A stretch of DNA of 24,962 nucleotides from Candidatus Aalborgicola danicus (GTDB lineage: Bacteria > Pseudomonadota > Gammaproteobacteria > Burkholderiales > Burkholderiaceae_C). This document shows, one piece after another, positions 1 to 7,395 of the stretch (the first letter of the stretch is position 1; each line of letters starts with the position of its first letter). The notes under the pieces were generated by a model, which worked only from the letters and a program-made list of their open reading frames with translations, did no database searches and had not been told where the DNA came from. The stretch spans positions 1 through 24,962 of the forward strand of contig JADJBC010000011.1 of NCBI GenBank assembly GCA_016703945.1, read 5' to 3'. Position numbers and translations under genes: made by a program.

Positions 1-2
1 CT

Positions 3-884
3 TCGGTCAACGGATTCGGTCTTGGGACTTTCTATAACTGGTATGGCGACTTGCCATTGGCACACCCAATTACCTGGAACGTCCAAACCGAGGAGCATGA
101 ATTTAAGGACATGCTCAACACCAAGTACGCCATCATCTGGGGCTCTGACATTCTGCAGACGCGTATGCCTGACGCACACTTTTTCACCGATGCACGTGCC
201 AAGGGTGTCAAACTGGTCTACATCGCACCGTACTATGACCCCACCGCCACGGCGGTAGACGAGTGGATTCGCGTTCGCCCCGGAACGGATGGTGCATTGG
301 CGCTGGGTATGTGCCATGTGGTTGTTAAGCGCGGCCTGACGGACGACAACCACCTGCGTCGTACCACCAGCGGTCCTCTGTTGGTTCGCAAAGACAATGG
401 CAAATATCTGAAGTCCATCGATGTAGCGGCTAACGGGGATGGCAAGACATTTATGGTGTTTGATCCCCAGGCCGCAAAGGCCGTGCCGGACACCTACTTC
501 AGTGCAACCGCAGCCCTGACTGGCACGTGGGAGATCCCACTGAAGGACGGAAAGACTGTTAGCTGCACCACGGCACACACTTTGCTGCTCAAAAAACTTG
601 ACGATTACGATCCGGCAACCGTGGCTGAAATTACCGGTGTGCCTGCCGCCGTAATCGAACGGGTCGCAATCGAATATGCGACGACCAAACCGTCGAGCAT
701 CTGGTCAGGTACTGGCATCAATCATTGGTACCACGGCGATCTCATAGGGCGGTCGGTGATTGAACTGGCTTGCCTGACTGGCAATGTGGGTGTGCACGGC
801 GGTGGTGTTAGTCCTTGGGCTGGCCAGTACTTGATGCGACTCAATCCGACTGAGTATTTCTTCCCTAAAAAAGAACAATGGTGA
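3..884 (+). CDS. Type II DMSO-reductase-family molybdoenzyme, catalytic alpha subunit, 5' part (partial)
   Basis: The frame is open from base 3, so the gene starts outside the window; the N-terminal [4Fe-4S] motif and any Tat signal are not visible. Near the left edge is YNWYGDLP. In NarG-type enzymes the Asp of the matching YDWYCDLP motif ligates molybdenum; here it is the codon at 48-50. Next come WGSDILQTRMPDAHF and RPGTDGALALGM, both typical of type II alpha subunits (NarG, SerA, ClrA, DdhA, EbdA), and later GTGINHWYHGD and LTGNVGVHGGG. The frame ends at a TGA at 882-884 just after an A6 run (867-872). Removing one A joins it in frame to the next ORF without losing protein. The family is clear; the substrate is not. 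It is followed by beta, chaperone and cytochrome c genes on the same strand. Confidence 0.88.
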   Translation, partial: SVNGFGLGTFYNWYGDLPLAHPITWNVQTEEHEFKDMLNTKYAIIWGSDILQTRMPDAHFFTDARAKGVKLVYIAPYYDPTATAVDEWIRVRPGTDGALALGMCHVVVKRGLTDDNHLRRTTSGPLLVRKDNGKYLKSIDVAANGDGKTFMVFDPQAAKAVPDTYFSATAALTGTWEIPLKDGKTVSCTTAHTLLLKKLDDYDPATVAEITGVPAAVIERVAIEYATTKPSSIWSGTGINHWYHGDLIGRSVIELACLTGNVGVHGGGVSPWAGQYLMRLNPTEYFFPKKEQW

Positions 885-906
885 TCCCAATGATCGCTAC
901 CGTGCA

Positions 907-2016
907 GTGCCGCTGGATACGGCCTATGTCGTCAATGGGCCAACCGACACCATGGCTGACAAGGCGAAGCTGTGGCGACAAATCCGTTGCATTTGGGCAG
1001 CCGGTGGCAATCTGCTCGGTGAGGCGTCCGATCAAAGCAATCTGACGCGCAAGGTCCTGCCAGAAATTGAATTGATTGTCTCGCCCGAAATCGAGATGAG
1101 TACGACTGCTCAATTGGCCGACATTGTGCTGCCCGTGGTGAGCTGGTTCGAACTGCCATATGACATCGCCACAACGCCAGCGCATCCCTACATCCAACTG
1201 GCGGAGGGCTCCATCCAACCGATGTACGAGGCGAAGACCGATATCGAGATCTATTACGAGATGTGCAAGCGGCTGGGTACCGGTGACATATTCAAGTTCA
1301 ACCGCCCGGAGCCTGCTATTGAATTGCTGCTGGAAACAGGCGGACCACAAGTGAAAGGGATTACGTTCGAGCGCTTGAAGAAAGAACGCTGCATCCGTGT
1401 CAACCTTCCGAGCTCACCGTACGCATCGTTTACTGAAGAGATTGAAGGCAAGAAGAAATTCAAAACGGCATCCGGCAGGCAGGAGCTGTACAAAGACGAA
1501 GACCGGTTCATTCAGATGGGAGAACAGTTGCCCGTGCACAAGGAGCCACACATGGCGACGCCGTACGGCCCCTCGAAGGTCTGGAGCGAAGCAAAGAAGG
1601 AAAGCAACCCGTTCTACAAGACCTATCCCATGGTCTACCACGCCCGGCACACGCGCTGGAGTGTCCACTCATCCTGGCGTACCACGGAGGAAATCCTCGC
1701 CCTTGACGACATAGGCAAGCCGCTATTGGAGCTAAACCCTGTTGATGCGGTTAAACGCGGCTTGGTTGCTGGCGATTGGGCCACGGCATACAACCAACAT
1801 GGCTACGTCAAGGCCAAGGTCAAGGTTCGCGAATCGGTCCCGCCAGGCGCTGTGTTGATCTATTTCGGCTGGCAACGCGACCAAATCCGGGAGGGCCACT
1901 GGAATGCGCTGACCCACAACGACATCAATCCGATACACGAGATCTACTTCATTCCCAATGTATGGGGCCCAGTTTCTGGCCACTTTGACCAGTTGTGTGA
2001 AGTCAAGAAGGCCTAA
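907..2016 (+). CDS. Type II DMSO-reductase-family molybdoenzyme, catalytic alpha subunit, 3' part after a frameshift
   Basis: This is the C-terminal half of the same alpha subunit in the +1 frame. Its true reading resumes at about base 868 (KKNNGDPNDRYRAVPLDT); the GTG at 907 is probably not a real start. It includes the central stretch ADIVLPVVSWFELP, which in this enzyme class lies before the C-terminal domain. It ends with the molydopterin-dinucleotide-binding domain, with YHARHTRWSVHSSWR and a late GHWNALTHNDINPIHE. The end is well conserved in style with SerA/ClrA-type enzymes. The stop at 2014-2016 lies 14 bases before the beta-subunit ATG, with a GAGGAG ribosome binding site between them. 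Either the gene is a pseudogene or the A6 run carries an assembly error; the intact downstream genes favour the latter. Confidence 0.87.
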   Translation: MPLDTAYVVNGPTDTMADKAKLWRQIRCIWAAGGNLLGEASDQSNLTRKVLPEIELIVSPEIEMSTTAQLADIVLPVVSWFELPYDIATTPAHPYIQLAEGSIQPMYEAKTDIEIYYEMCKRLGTGDIFKFNRPEPAIELLLETGGPQVKGITFERLKKERCIRVNLPSSPYASFTEEIEGKKKFKTASGRQELYKDEDRFIQMGEQLPVHKEPHMATPYGPSKVWSEAKKESNPFYKTYPMVYHARHTRWSVHSSWRTTEEILALDDIGKPLLELNPVDAVKRGLVAGDWATAYNQHGYVKAKVKVRESVPPGAVLIYFGWQRDQIREGHWNALTHNDINPIHEIYFIPNVWGPVSGHFDQLCEVKKA

Positions 2017-2030
2017 CGAGGAGCATCACC

Positions 2031-2897
2031 ATGTCCGAAGAACTCTGGCAAAAATACTACGGCAAACCTAACCCGAAGTACGGGAACAAGGTCCAGTATG
2101 GAATGCTTCTTGACATCAACAAGTGCATCGGATGCCATACGTGCACCATGTCCTGCAAGCAAACCTGGACCAATGGCCCAGGCCAGGAAAACATGTACTG
2201 GAACAGTGTGTCGACCCAACCATTTGGCAAGTATCCGCGGAAAAATGGCAGCAAGAATCCGACGGACTGGGACTACCGTTTTTCCAATCTTTATCAGGAC
2301 ACGCCCAAGGGCAAGTTCCCAAAGCTCTGGCAGTTCTACTTGGCAAGGCCATGTAACCACTGCGCCAACCCTGCTTGCCTGCCGGCCTGCCCGACACGCT
2401 CCATCTACAAGACGGAAGACGGTGTTGTACTCATCGACCAAAACACCTGCGAAGGCTTCCAGAACTGCGTCAAGGCTTGCCCCTATGACAAGATCTATTA
2501 CAACGCCGTCACGAAGAAATCTCAAAAGTGCATGTTCTGCTTCCCGCTGCTTGAAAAGGGACAGGAGCCCCAATGTGTCAAGACATGTGTTGGCAAGATT
2601 CGAATCTTCGGAAACCTGATGGATCCGGAAAGTACGATCTCGAAAATGATCCGAGATCCATCGCTAGGCGTCAAGGCCTACGACCCAGAGACAAGCCTCA
2701 AGGCCACTCACCGGGTGATGACTCCAGAGGAACCACGGCAGTACCGCCCGGACTTTGGAACGATTCCGTCTGTTTGGTACATACCGCCGAAGAACATCCC
2801 GAAAGAAGAAGTTGAAAAGTACTTCGGGTACGGCATGGGCGGTTTGCTCGACGAGCCACACCACGTCCAAGCCCCGACCAAGATGAAAGACATCTAG
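2031..2897 (+). CDS. Iron-sulfur beta subunit of the type II molybdoenzyme
   Basis: This 288-residue ferredoxin-like electron-transfer subunit would wire the Mo site of alpha to the cytochrome. Four cysteine groups are visible: Cys32/35/38/42 (CIGCHTCTMSC), Cys108/111/116/120 (CNHCANPACLPAC), Cys140/146/150 (CEGFQNCVKAC) and Cys167/170/182/186. The third group has Phe143 where a fourth cysteine would sit, so by analogy with NarH (Trp) and related subunits it should hold a [3Fe-4S] cluster and the others [4Fe-4S]. There is no signal peptide, as expected for a subunit exported with its alpha partner. The stretch GPGQENMYWNSV resembles NarH/PcrB/SerB-type proteins. The ATG follows GAGGAGCATCACC. 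Nothing is truncated. Confidence 0.93.
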   Translation: MSEELWQKYYGKPNPKYGNKVQYGMLLDINKCIGCHTCTMSCKQTWTNGPGQENMYWNSVSTQPFGKYPRKNGSKNPTDWDYRFSNLYQDTPKGKFPKLWQFYLARPCNHCANPACLPACPTRSIYKTEDGVVLIDQNTCEGFQNCVKACPYDKIYYNAVTKKSQKCMFCFPLLEKGQEPQCVKTCVGKIRIFGNLMDPESTISKMIRDPSLGVKAYDPETSLKATHRVMTPEEPRQYRPDFGTIPSVWYIPPKNIPKEEVEKYFGYGMGGLLDEPHHVQAPTKMKDI

Positions 2898-2917
2898 CGC
2901 CTAAAGGAACATCAACC

Positions 2918-3643
2918 ATGCATACAACCCTATCCAATGAAGCGCCGTCGAAGAGCCCCTTGAGCCCAAAGGACCGCGCGCAGCTGTACCACTTTCTAGA
3001 ACTGGCATTTGCCCATCCTGGTGAAGATGGGCACGCCTATTTTTCTGAAGAGAGAACCGAGCGCGATTTTCAAAGCCGATTTAAGGCAATCGGCAAGGTT
3101 GGTGGCCCTTTGGAACTACACGGCGAAACAGCCGCCGGTCAATTCTTTACCGGGATTCGGCGCATGAGTTTCGAAGATGCCGAAGCCGCCCACATATCCC
3201 TTTTCACAAATAACTATCCACACCTGCCGTGCCCGCCTTACGGTTCTCTATTTACGACGGCCGACAGTGACAAACGTCTGGCAGAAATGCTGGCCATTAA
3301 AGAGTTTTACCAAAGCCATGGCGTCGACATGTCCGAGACGTTCGACGACTTGCCAGACCATTTGTGCGTAGAACTGGAGTTTTTGCAATTGTTGTGTTTT
3401 CGGGAGGGCGAGGCCCTGGATCGTTCAGATGCCGAATTGCTTGCGGGGGTGCGAGCGGCAGAGGCTGAATTCCTGGATCGGTTCTTGCTCAAATTCACGG
3501 ACAGTCTTGCCGACGTTGCGATCAAACTGGTTCCTGAAAACCCCTACAGCCACTTACTTGATGCCGCGCGCTGCTTCGTGCACATGCACCGCTCGCAACT
3601 GGATACGGATAGTGAACTTGCCATTCCAAGGAGCCCATCATGA
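2918..3643 (+). CDS. TorD/NarJ-type molybdoenzyme maturation chaperone
   Basis: This 241-residue, all-helical cytoplasmic protein matches the dedicated chaperones (SerD, DdhD, ClrD, NarJ) that bind the apo-alpha subunit for cofactor insertion and hold it before Tat export. The supporting segments are AHISLFTNNYPHLPCPPYGS, the family's Y/F-x-LF...LPCPPYES region, and DLPDHLCVELEFLQLL, the DHxxxELEFM-like helix. It has no signal peptide. It starts 20 bases after the beta subunit with AAAGGAA upstream, and its TGA overlaps the next gene's ATG by four bases (ATGA), which indicates translational coupling. Its presence argues that the alpha subunit needs chaperoned maturation and that the operon is functional. 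Confidence 0.88.
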   Translation: MHTTLSNEAPSKSPLSPKDRAQLYHFLELAFAHPGEDGHAYFSEERTERDFQSRFKAIGKVGGPLELHGETAAGQFFTGIRRMSFEDAEAAHISLFTNNYPHLPCPPYGSLFTTADSDKRLAEMLAIKEFYQSHGVDMSETFDDLPDHLCVELEFLQLLCFREGEALDRSDAELLAGVRAAEAEFLDRFLLKFTDSLADVAIKLVPENPYSHLLDAARCFVHMHRSQLDTDSELAIPRSPS

Positions 3644-4398
3644 AGAAACCGCTTTTGCTGCTTTGTTTGATTGCCGGGCTTTCCTTGGGATTGAACGGTT
3701 CAGCCGCCGCCGCCGACAAGATGGATGCATCGAAGAGTTCTTTAAAAACGGCTTCGGCAAAGATGGTGTCGACAAAGGCGGAGGTAGGCCCGCACTTCAA
3801 GCCGACTGGCATGCCTGTTTCCGTGGCCCGGGGCGAGCCTATCTATGTTGACCACTGTGCGTTGTGTCATGGTATGCATGGCAGGGGCGACGGACCCCGA
3901 TCCGCATTTTTTCAACCTGGCGTCCAGTTCATTCCCGACTTTGCCACGCCGGGGTACCTGGCGGGTCGCGATGAACAATTGTTGCAAAGCGTTCGGGAGG
4001 GGCTCGCACGATTGCCTGAACCCGCAATCTTGATGCCGCAGTTCAAGTACATCCTTTCGGACGATGAGATCCGCAGTGTCCTGGCCTATCTAAAGACGCT
4101 TGCAGTGATGCCAACGAAGGCGACGGGCATGCCAGTAGTCTCTGCAGATACGGGTGAGCAATTGGCAAAAAAGTACAACTGTTTGGTTTGTCACCAAGCG
4201 GGAAGCAAGGTAGTTGGACCGTCCTATCGTGACGTCGCAGCCAAGTACAGAGGGCAAGCCGGTGCTGCGGCGGCCGTCGCCGACAAGATCAGAAAGGGTG
4301 GAACCGGCAGTTGGGGTGACATCCCGATGCCCCCCAAGGCAGACGTGACAGCACCTGACATGAAGAAAATTGTCGAATGGATTTTGTCAATTACTTGA
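3640..4398 (+). CDS. Secreted diheme cytochrome c, presumed redox partner of the molybdoenzyme
   Basis: The 252-residue protein has a Sec signal peptide (MKKPLLLLCL, cleavage near SAAAA-DK) followed by two class-I cytochrome c domains. Heme 1 is CALCH at 73-77, with Met132 (LMPQF) as likely sixth ligand. Heme 2 is CLVCH at 181-185, with Met230 (IPMPP) as likely ligand; this second domain resembles cytochrome c551/c552. It is therefore a soluble periplasmic diheme protein, or is anchored only by an uncleaved signal. In SerABDC, DdhABDC and ClrABDC systems this position normally encodes a b-heme gamma subunit, which is absent here. The start overlaps the chaperone stop and has AAGGAG upstream. 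Whether it donates or accepts electrons cannot be told from sequence. Confidence 0.9.
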   Translation: MKKPLLLLCLIAGLSLGLNGSAAAADKMDASKSSLKTASAKMVSTKAEVGPHFKPTGMPVSVARGEPIYVDHCALCHGMHGRGDGPRSAFFQPGVQFIPDFATPGYLAGRDEQLLQSVREGLARLPEPAILMPQFKYILSDDEIRSVLAYLKTLAVMPTKATGMPVVSADTGEQLAKKYNCLVCHQAGSKVVGPSYRDVAAKYRGQAGAAAAVADKIRKGGTGSWGDIPMPPKADVTAPDMKKIVEWILSIT

Positions 4399-4494
4399 TG
4401 CGCCACTCAAACGCTCAACTCACGCGTGTAACGCCTTGCTCGCGACGTGCTCGGTTGGGTCAGCCAATATCATCACTCGGTTTTTGATGAAACC

Positions 4495-4620
4495 TCACTG
4501 CGTCAACGTTTGTATCGCGAACGGGTGTGCCAGCCGCAAAGCCAGCGTAGTCAAAGCTTCATAAGCCGCACCAGTGGGTGCGTTTTTGCCGGGTGACGTG
4601 GCGTAAGTGCCGTCCTGCGC
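4495..4620 (-). pseudogene. Remnant resembling the C-terminal tail of a DUF2520 protein
   Basis: Read on the minus strand this is 41 codons plus TGA, cut off upstream by an in-frame TAG at 4621-4623. Its core TGAAYEALTTLALRLA matches GAAYDALSALALRLA at the end of the DUF2520 gene at 15067-15939. At DNA level 4529-4575 and 15086-15132 share 36 of 47 bases without gaps, including the first 16 in a row. The N-terminal part of the frame does not match that gene. I read it as a decayed fragment of a related gene; no start or domain survives. Confidence 0.45.
4567..4587 (+). terminator. Rho-independent terminator candidate after the molybdoenzyme operon
   Basis: CGCACC (4567-4572), loop AGTG, GGTGCG (4577-4582), then TTTTT (4583-4587). 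The 6-bp GC-rich stem followed by a T-run lies 169 bases after the cytochrome c stop and points the right way to end the operon. It overlaps the gene remnant on the other strand, so chance complementarity is possible. Confidence 0.5.
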
Positions 4621-4846
4621 CTAGTGGCCGTGGACTCGTTGGTTGTGTGTCATCGGGTCCAGCGTAACCAGCCGCAGAAGGCATCTCGACTGCGGTTCAC
4701 CTCCGACAATACGCAACAAGGGGGGGGTTGGGAAGAACTTTTTTCAGATCGATCCAGCAATGTTCGCTATCGTACATATCACGCCTGTGCGCCAAGCATA
4801 GACTTTGGCATGCAATCCCGCCGGTCCACTCTATAAGGAAGCCACC

Positions 4847-5053
4847 ATGACGAACTCACAAAACCCACGTGACAAACAAGCGCCGCATACCGGCAAGGTC
4901 GAAAACGACACCAACAAGCTCGGTGAGCAAGAGCCCACGCAGTTGAATCAGGGGCAGCGCACGCCAGAGAGTCGCAGTGACCGCGAGGCGCATGTGGGTG
5001 GCAGCAATCAGTCGCAGTCGCGACGCGGGTCGGTGGGCTCCCCCAAGCGTTAA
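4847..5053 (+). CDS. Small hydrophilic protein of unknown function
   Basis: The chosen ATG at 4847 is preceded by ATAAGGAAGCCACC, a good ribosome binding site; an upstream in-frame ATG at 4811 lacks one. The 68-residue product is rich in Gln, Ser, Arg, Asn and Gly, has no hydrophobic segment and ends SRRGSVGSPKR. It looks intrinsically disordered. It is followed after 19 bases by the DUF3616 gene on the same strand, so the two may be co-transcribed. I do not recognise a family. Confidence 0.6.
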   Translation: MTNSQNPRDKQAPHTGKVENDTNKLGEQEPTQLNQGQRTPESRSDREAHVGGSNQSQSRRGSVGSPKR

Positions 5054-5072
5054 TTCTCGGGAATCCAACACC

Positions 5073-6161
5073 ATGCCAAATGCGCGAGCCGCCAATGCTG
5101 TACGCCTGGAGTTCGCTCCTGGCGCGCTGGTCCACGCCAATCTTTCAGGCGCTGCCTTTTCGGGCGATTGGTTATGGGTGGTTGGCGACGAAGCCTGCGG
5201 TGTGGACCGCCTGCGCCGCCTCGACCCGGTGGGAAGTGAGACCTTTCGCTTTGGGGAGGGGTGCGATTTCCCGCTGAAGGACTTGCTGGACCTGCCCGGC
5301 GCCGACGACGATGAAGCCGACCTTGAAGGCATGGCGGTGTCCGACGGGTGGCTTTGGGTGGTGGGGTCGCATGGACTTAAGCGCAAAAATGCCAAGGAAG
5401 ACCGGGACCATACCGAAAACGCGAAGCGGCTGTCCAAAACCAGTCTGGACGGTAATCGCCGCCTGCTCGCCTGCTTGCCCATCGAGACGGATGCCAGCGG
5501 TCAGCCCTGCCTGGTACGCGAGGCCAAGGATGGCCGGCGAGCCCTGCGGCTCAAAGGCGACGCGATGTCCAACGAGCTCACCCGCGCGCTGGCTGACGAC
5601 CCACACTTCGGGCCCTACATGGCAATTCCGGGGAAGGACAACGGCCTGGATATCGAAGGCCTGGCGGTGGATGGGAGCCGGCTGCTGCTGGGCCTGCGCG
5701 GCCCGGTGTTGCGAGGCTGGTCGGCGCTGGTTGAAATTGCGGTGGAAACCCGCGGCGATCAGTTGCGGCTGGTACCGCTGGAAGAAGACGGCCCACTGAT
5801 GCGCAAGCACTTCCTGCAACTGGAGGGTCTGGGCGTGCGCGATCTGCACTTTTCTGGCGACGACCTGTACATCCTGGCCGGGCCAACGATGGTGCTCGAT
5901 GGCGAGATTCGCATCTTCAAGTGGGCGGGTGCCAAACCCCTGCTGGCCACCAACCGCGAGGCGGCGCGTTTTGAGGCAGCGCTGACCGAATCGGTCTCCT
6001 TACCACATGGTCGTGGCATCAACCGCGCGGAGGCGCTTTGCAAGCTGCCACCCGGGCTGGTGCCGGGCAAGCCGGGCTGGCTTGTTCTGTACGACGCGCC
6101 GGGTGCCGATCGCAAGGACGGTGAATACACGGTGTTCGGCGACTTGGTGCGCCACGATTAG
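5073..6161 (+). CDS. DUF3616 family protein
   Basis: The product is 362 residues from ATG 5073 (MPNARAANAVRLEF). A longer frame from 4977 overlaps the previous gene and has no good start. Repeated GDWLWVVGDEACGVDRL, DLEGMAVSDGWLWVVGSHG and DIEGLAVDGSRLLLGLRGP segments, with spaced blade-like strands, match DUF3616 proteins, which are predicted beta-propellers of unknown function. There is no clear signal peptide, so a cytoplasmic location is likely. The frame stays open for 22 further codons after its TAG to a TAA at 6228-6230, which overlaps the stop of the convergent YihY gene; the ancestral C-terminus may have been longer. Confidence 0.8.
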   Translation: MPNARAANAVRLEFAPGALVHANLSGAAFSGDWLWVVGDEACGVDRLRRLDPVGSETFRFGEGCDFPLKDLLDLPGADDDEADLEGMAVSDGWLWVVGSHGLKRKNAKEDRDHTENAKRLSKTSLDGNRRLLACLPIETDASGQPCLVREAKDGRRALRLKGDAMSNELTRALADDPHFGPYMAIPGKDNGLDIEGLAVDGSRLLLGLRGPVLRGWSALVEIAVETRGDQLRLVPLEEDGPLMRKHFLQLEGLGVRDLHFSGDDLYILAGPTMVLDGEIRIFKWAGAKPLLATNREAARFEAALTESVSLPHGRGINRAEALCKLPPGLVPGKPGWLVLYDAPGADRKDGEYTVFGDLVRHD

Positions 6162-6226
6162 AACGCCCTGCTGACCGAAACCTTGGGCTTTGACGAAAAC
6201 CAAGCGCTGCAAGACCTGCTGGTGAT

Positions 6227-7102
6227 CTAAAACTGCTCCAGCCGCTCATATTCCGACATGACCTGCGCACCCAACAGCAGCAGTGCAGCGATGATTTCCA
6301 TGCAAAACAAGGCCACCACTGCCGTTGTAAATGAGCCGTAGACCACGCTGGCCTTGGACAAGGTGGTGAAGTACCAAACCAGCGCATGGCGAATCACCTC
6401 CCAGGCACCGGCGACAAAAAATCCACCAATAACGGCATGGCGCCACTGGATACGCCCGACGGGCAAAACCCAGTAGAGAGTTGCCACAATCAGCACTTCG
6501 GCAGTAAAGCCCAGCACATAGAAAAACAGGCCAGACAGCCCCACCAGCGACCAATCGCGACCCAGAAAATGCAGACTCTCATGGGCCATGGCCTGCAGCA
6601 CGATGGAGGCCAAGGTCATACACAGCAGTGCGACCCCCAGCATCAAGACAAAGCAATAGGGCAGCACGGCCGACACCAACGCGTGGCGCTTGTCAACCGT
6701 GCCCCGGTGCGGGAAGATCAGAGCAATAGCCTTCTCCAGAATCCCGAAGGCCAGGGAGCTGAAGAACAGCATCGTCAACAGCAGCACCGCACCGATGGCG
6801 ATGCCATTGTCCAGAAAGTCGTTCAGATCACCCAGCACAGCCTGGGACTGGCTTGGCACCAGCCACTCCAGATAACGCCCCAAGGCGATCAACAAATCGG
6901 TCTTGTCCACCAGGTGCGACAGCGCAATGATGGACAGAATCAGCAAGGGCACCATGGACAACAAGGCGTAGTACGCAATTGCCCCGGCCAACATCATTCC
7001 CTGGTTTTTATTGAACCCCCGCAGCGTCTGCAGCGCGAACGCAAGCGGGTGCGCCAAGATGTGTTGGGTTGGTTTGCTGATCCCTATGCGGGTGAGTTTC
7101 AT
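6227..7102 (-). CDS. YihY/virulence factor BrkB family inner-membrane protein
   Basis: The 291-residue integral membrane protein begins with a short cytoplasmic N-terminus. It carries GAIAYYALLSMVPLLILSI, the hallmark first helix of the YihY/UPF0761 family (once misnamed RNase BN), then about five more hydrophobic helices, including VLLLTMLFFSSLAFGILEKA and ALFCMEIIAALLLLGAQV. Its length matches the family (about 280-300). Function is unproven; the family is thought to be a membrane transporter or permease. It converges on the DUF3616 gene with stops overlapping the latter's possible old stop. The start is ATG with only a weak ribosome binding site. Confidence 0.88.
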   Translation of the reverse strand: MKLTRIGISKPTQHILAHPLAFALQTLRGFNKNQGMMLAGAIAYYALLSMVPLLILSIIALSHLVDKTDLLIALGRYLEWLVPSQSQAVLGDLNDFLDNGIAIGAVLLLTMLFFSSLAFGILEKAIALIFPHRGTVDKRHALVSAVLPYCFVLMLGVALLCMTLASIVLQAMAHESLHFLGRDWSLVGLSGLFFYVLGFTAEVLIVATLYWVLPVGRIQWRHAVIGGFFVAGAWEVIRHALVWYFTTLSKASVVYGSFTTAVVALFCMEIIAALLLLGAQVMSEYERLEQF

Positions 7103-7378
7103 TGAGGGGCGGCTTTGGGTAGCGGTGTGATTTTGATTCTATGCGTGGGTTGTGGCGGGAAGAGTCTGGGCGGTGGCATTGGTTGCTGTGCCATCGCAGT
7201 TCGGCAATTAGGGGGAGTGATGGGAAAGTTGGCTAGTGGACAGGTTCAAAGACGCGAGGCGGAACTAGCCCAATCCGATTTACCTGCCCCTTAGTCGACA
7301 TTGACTCATACCGAAAAGAATGCCTTAGTGCACTTGAAGAAGCAGTGACAGCCCGCAACTGCCCGAGCAGATGTTTAA

Positions 7379-7395
7379 CCGAGATTGTCCATTAG
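7379..7395 (+). repeat. Left terminal inverted repeat of the IS
   Basis: CCGAGATTGTCCATTAG, exact inverse of 8850-8866. The transposase stop codon (TAA on the minus strand, 7392-7394) lies within it. Confidence 0.9.

Larger units (their letters stand above)
4399..4846. other. Intergenic stretch
   Basis: Between the cytochrome c gene and the next small ORF. It holds the DUF2520-like remnant, the terminator candidate and a G8 run at 4720-4727. No convincing complete gene or strong promoter was seen. Confidence 0.5.

Noticed and set aside
867..884. Programmed ribosomal frameshift in the alpha subunit
   Set aside because: The A6-G string resembles a -1 slippery site, but restoring the protein needs a +1 move. 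No stem-loop was seen downstream and no other member of this family is known to me to use it.
6386..7105. 239-codon open frame on the plus strand
   Set aside because: Antisense to the YihY gene, rich in Gln and His with no domain; a shadow frame.
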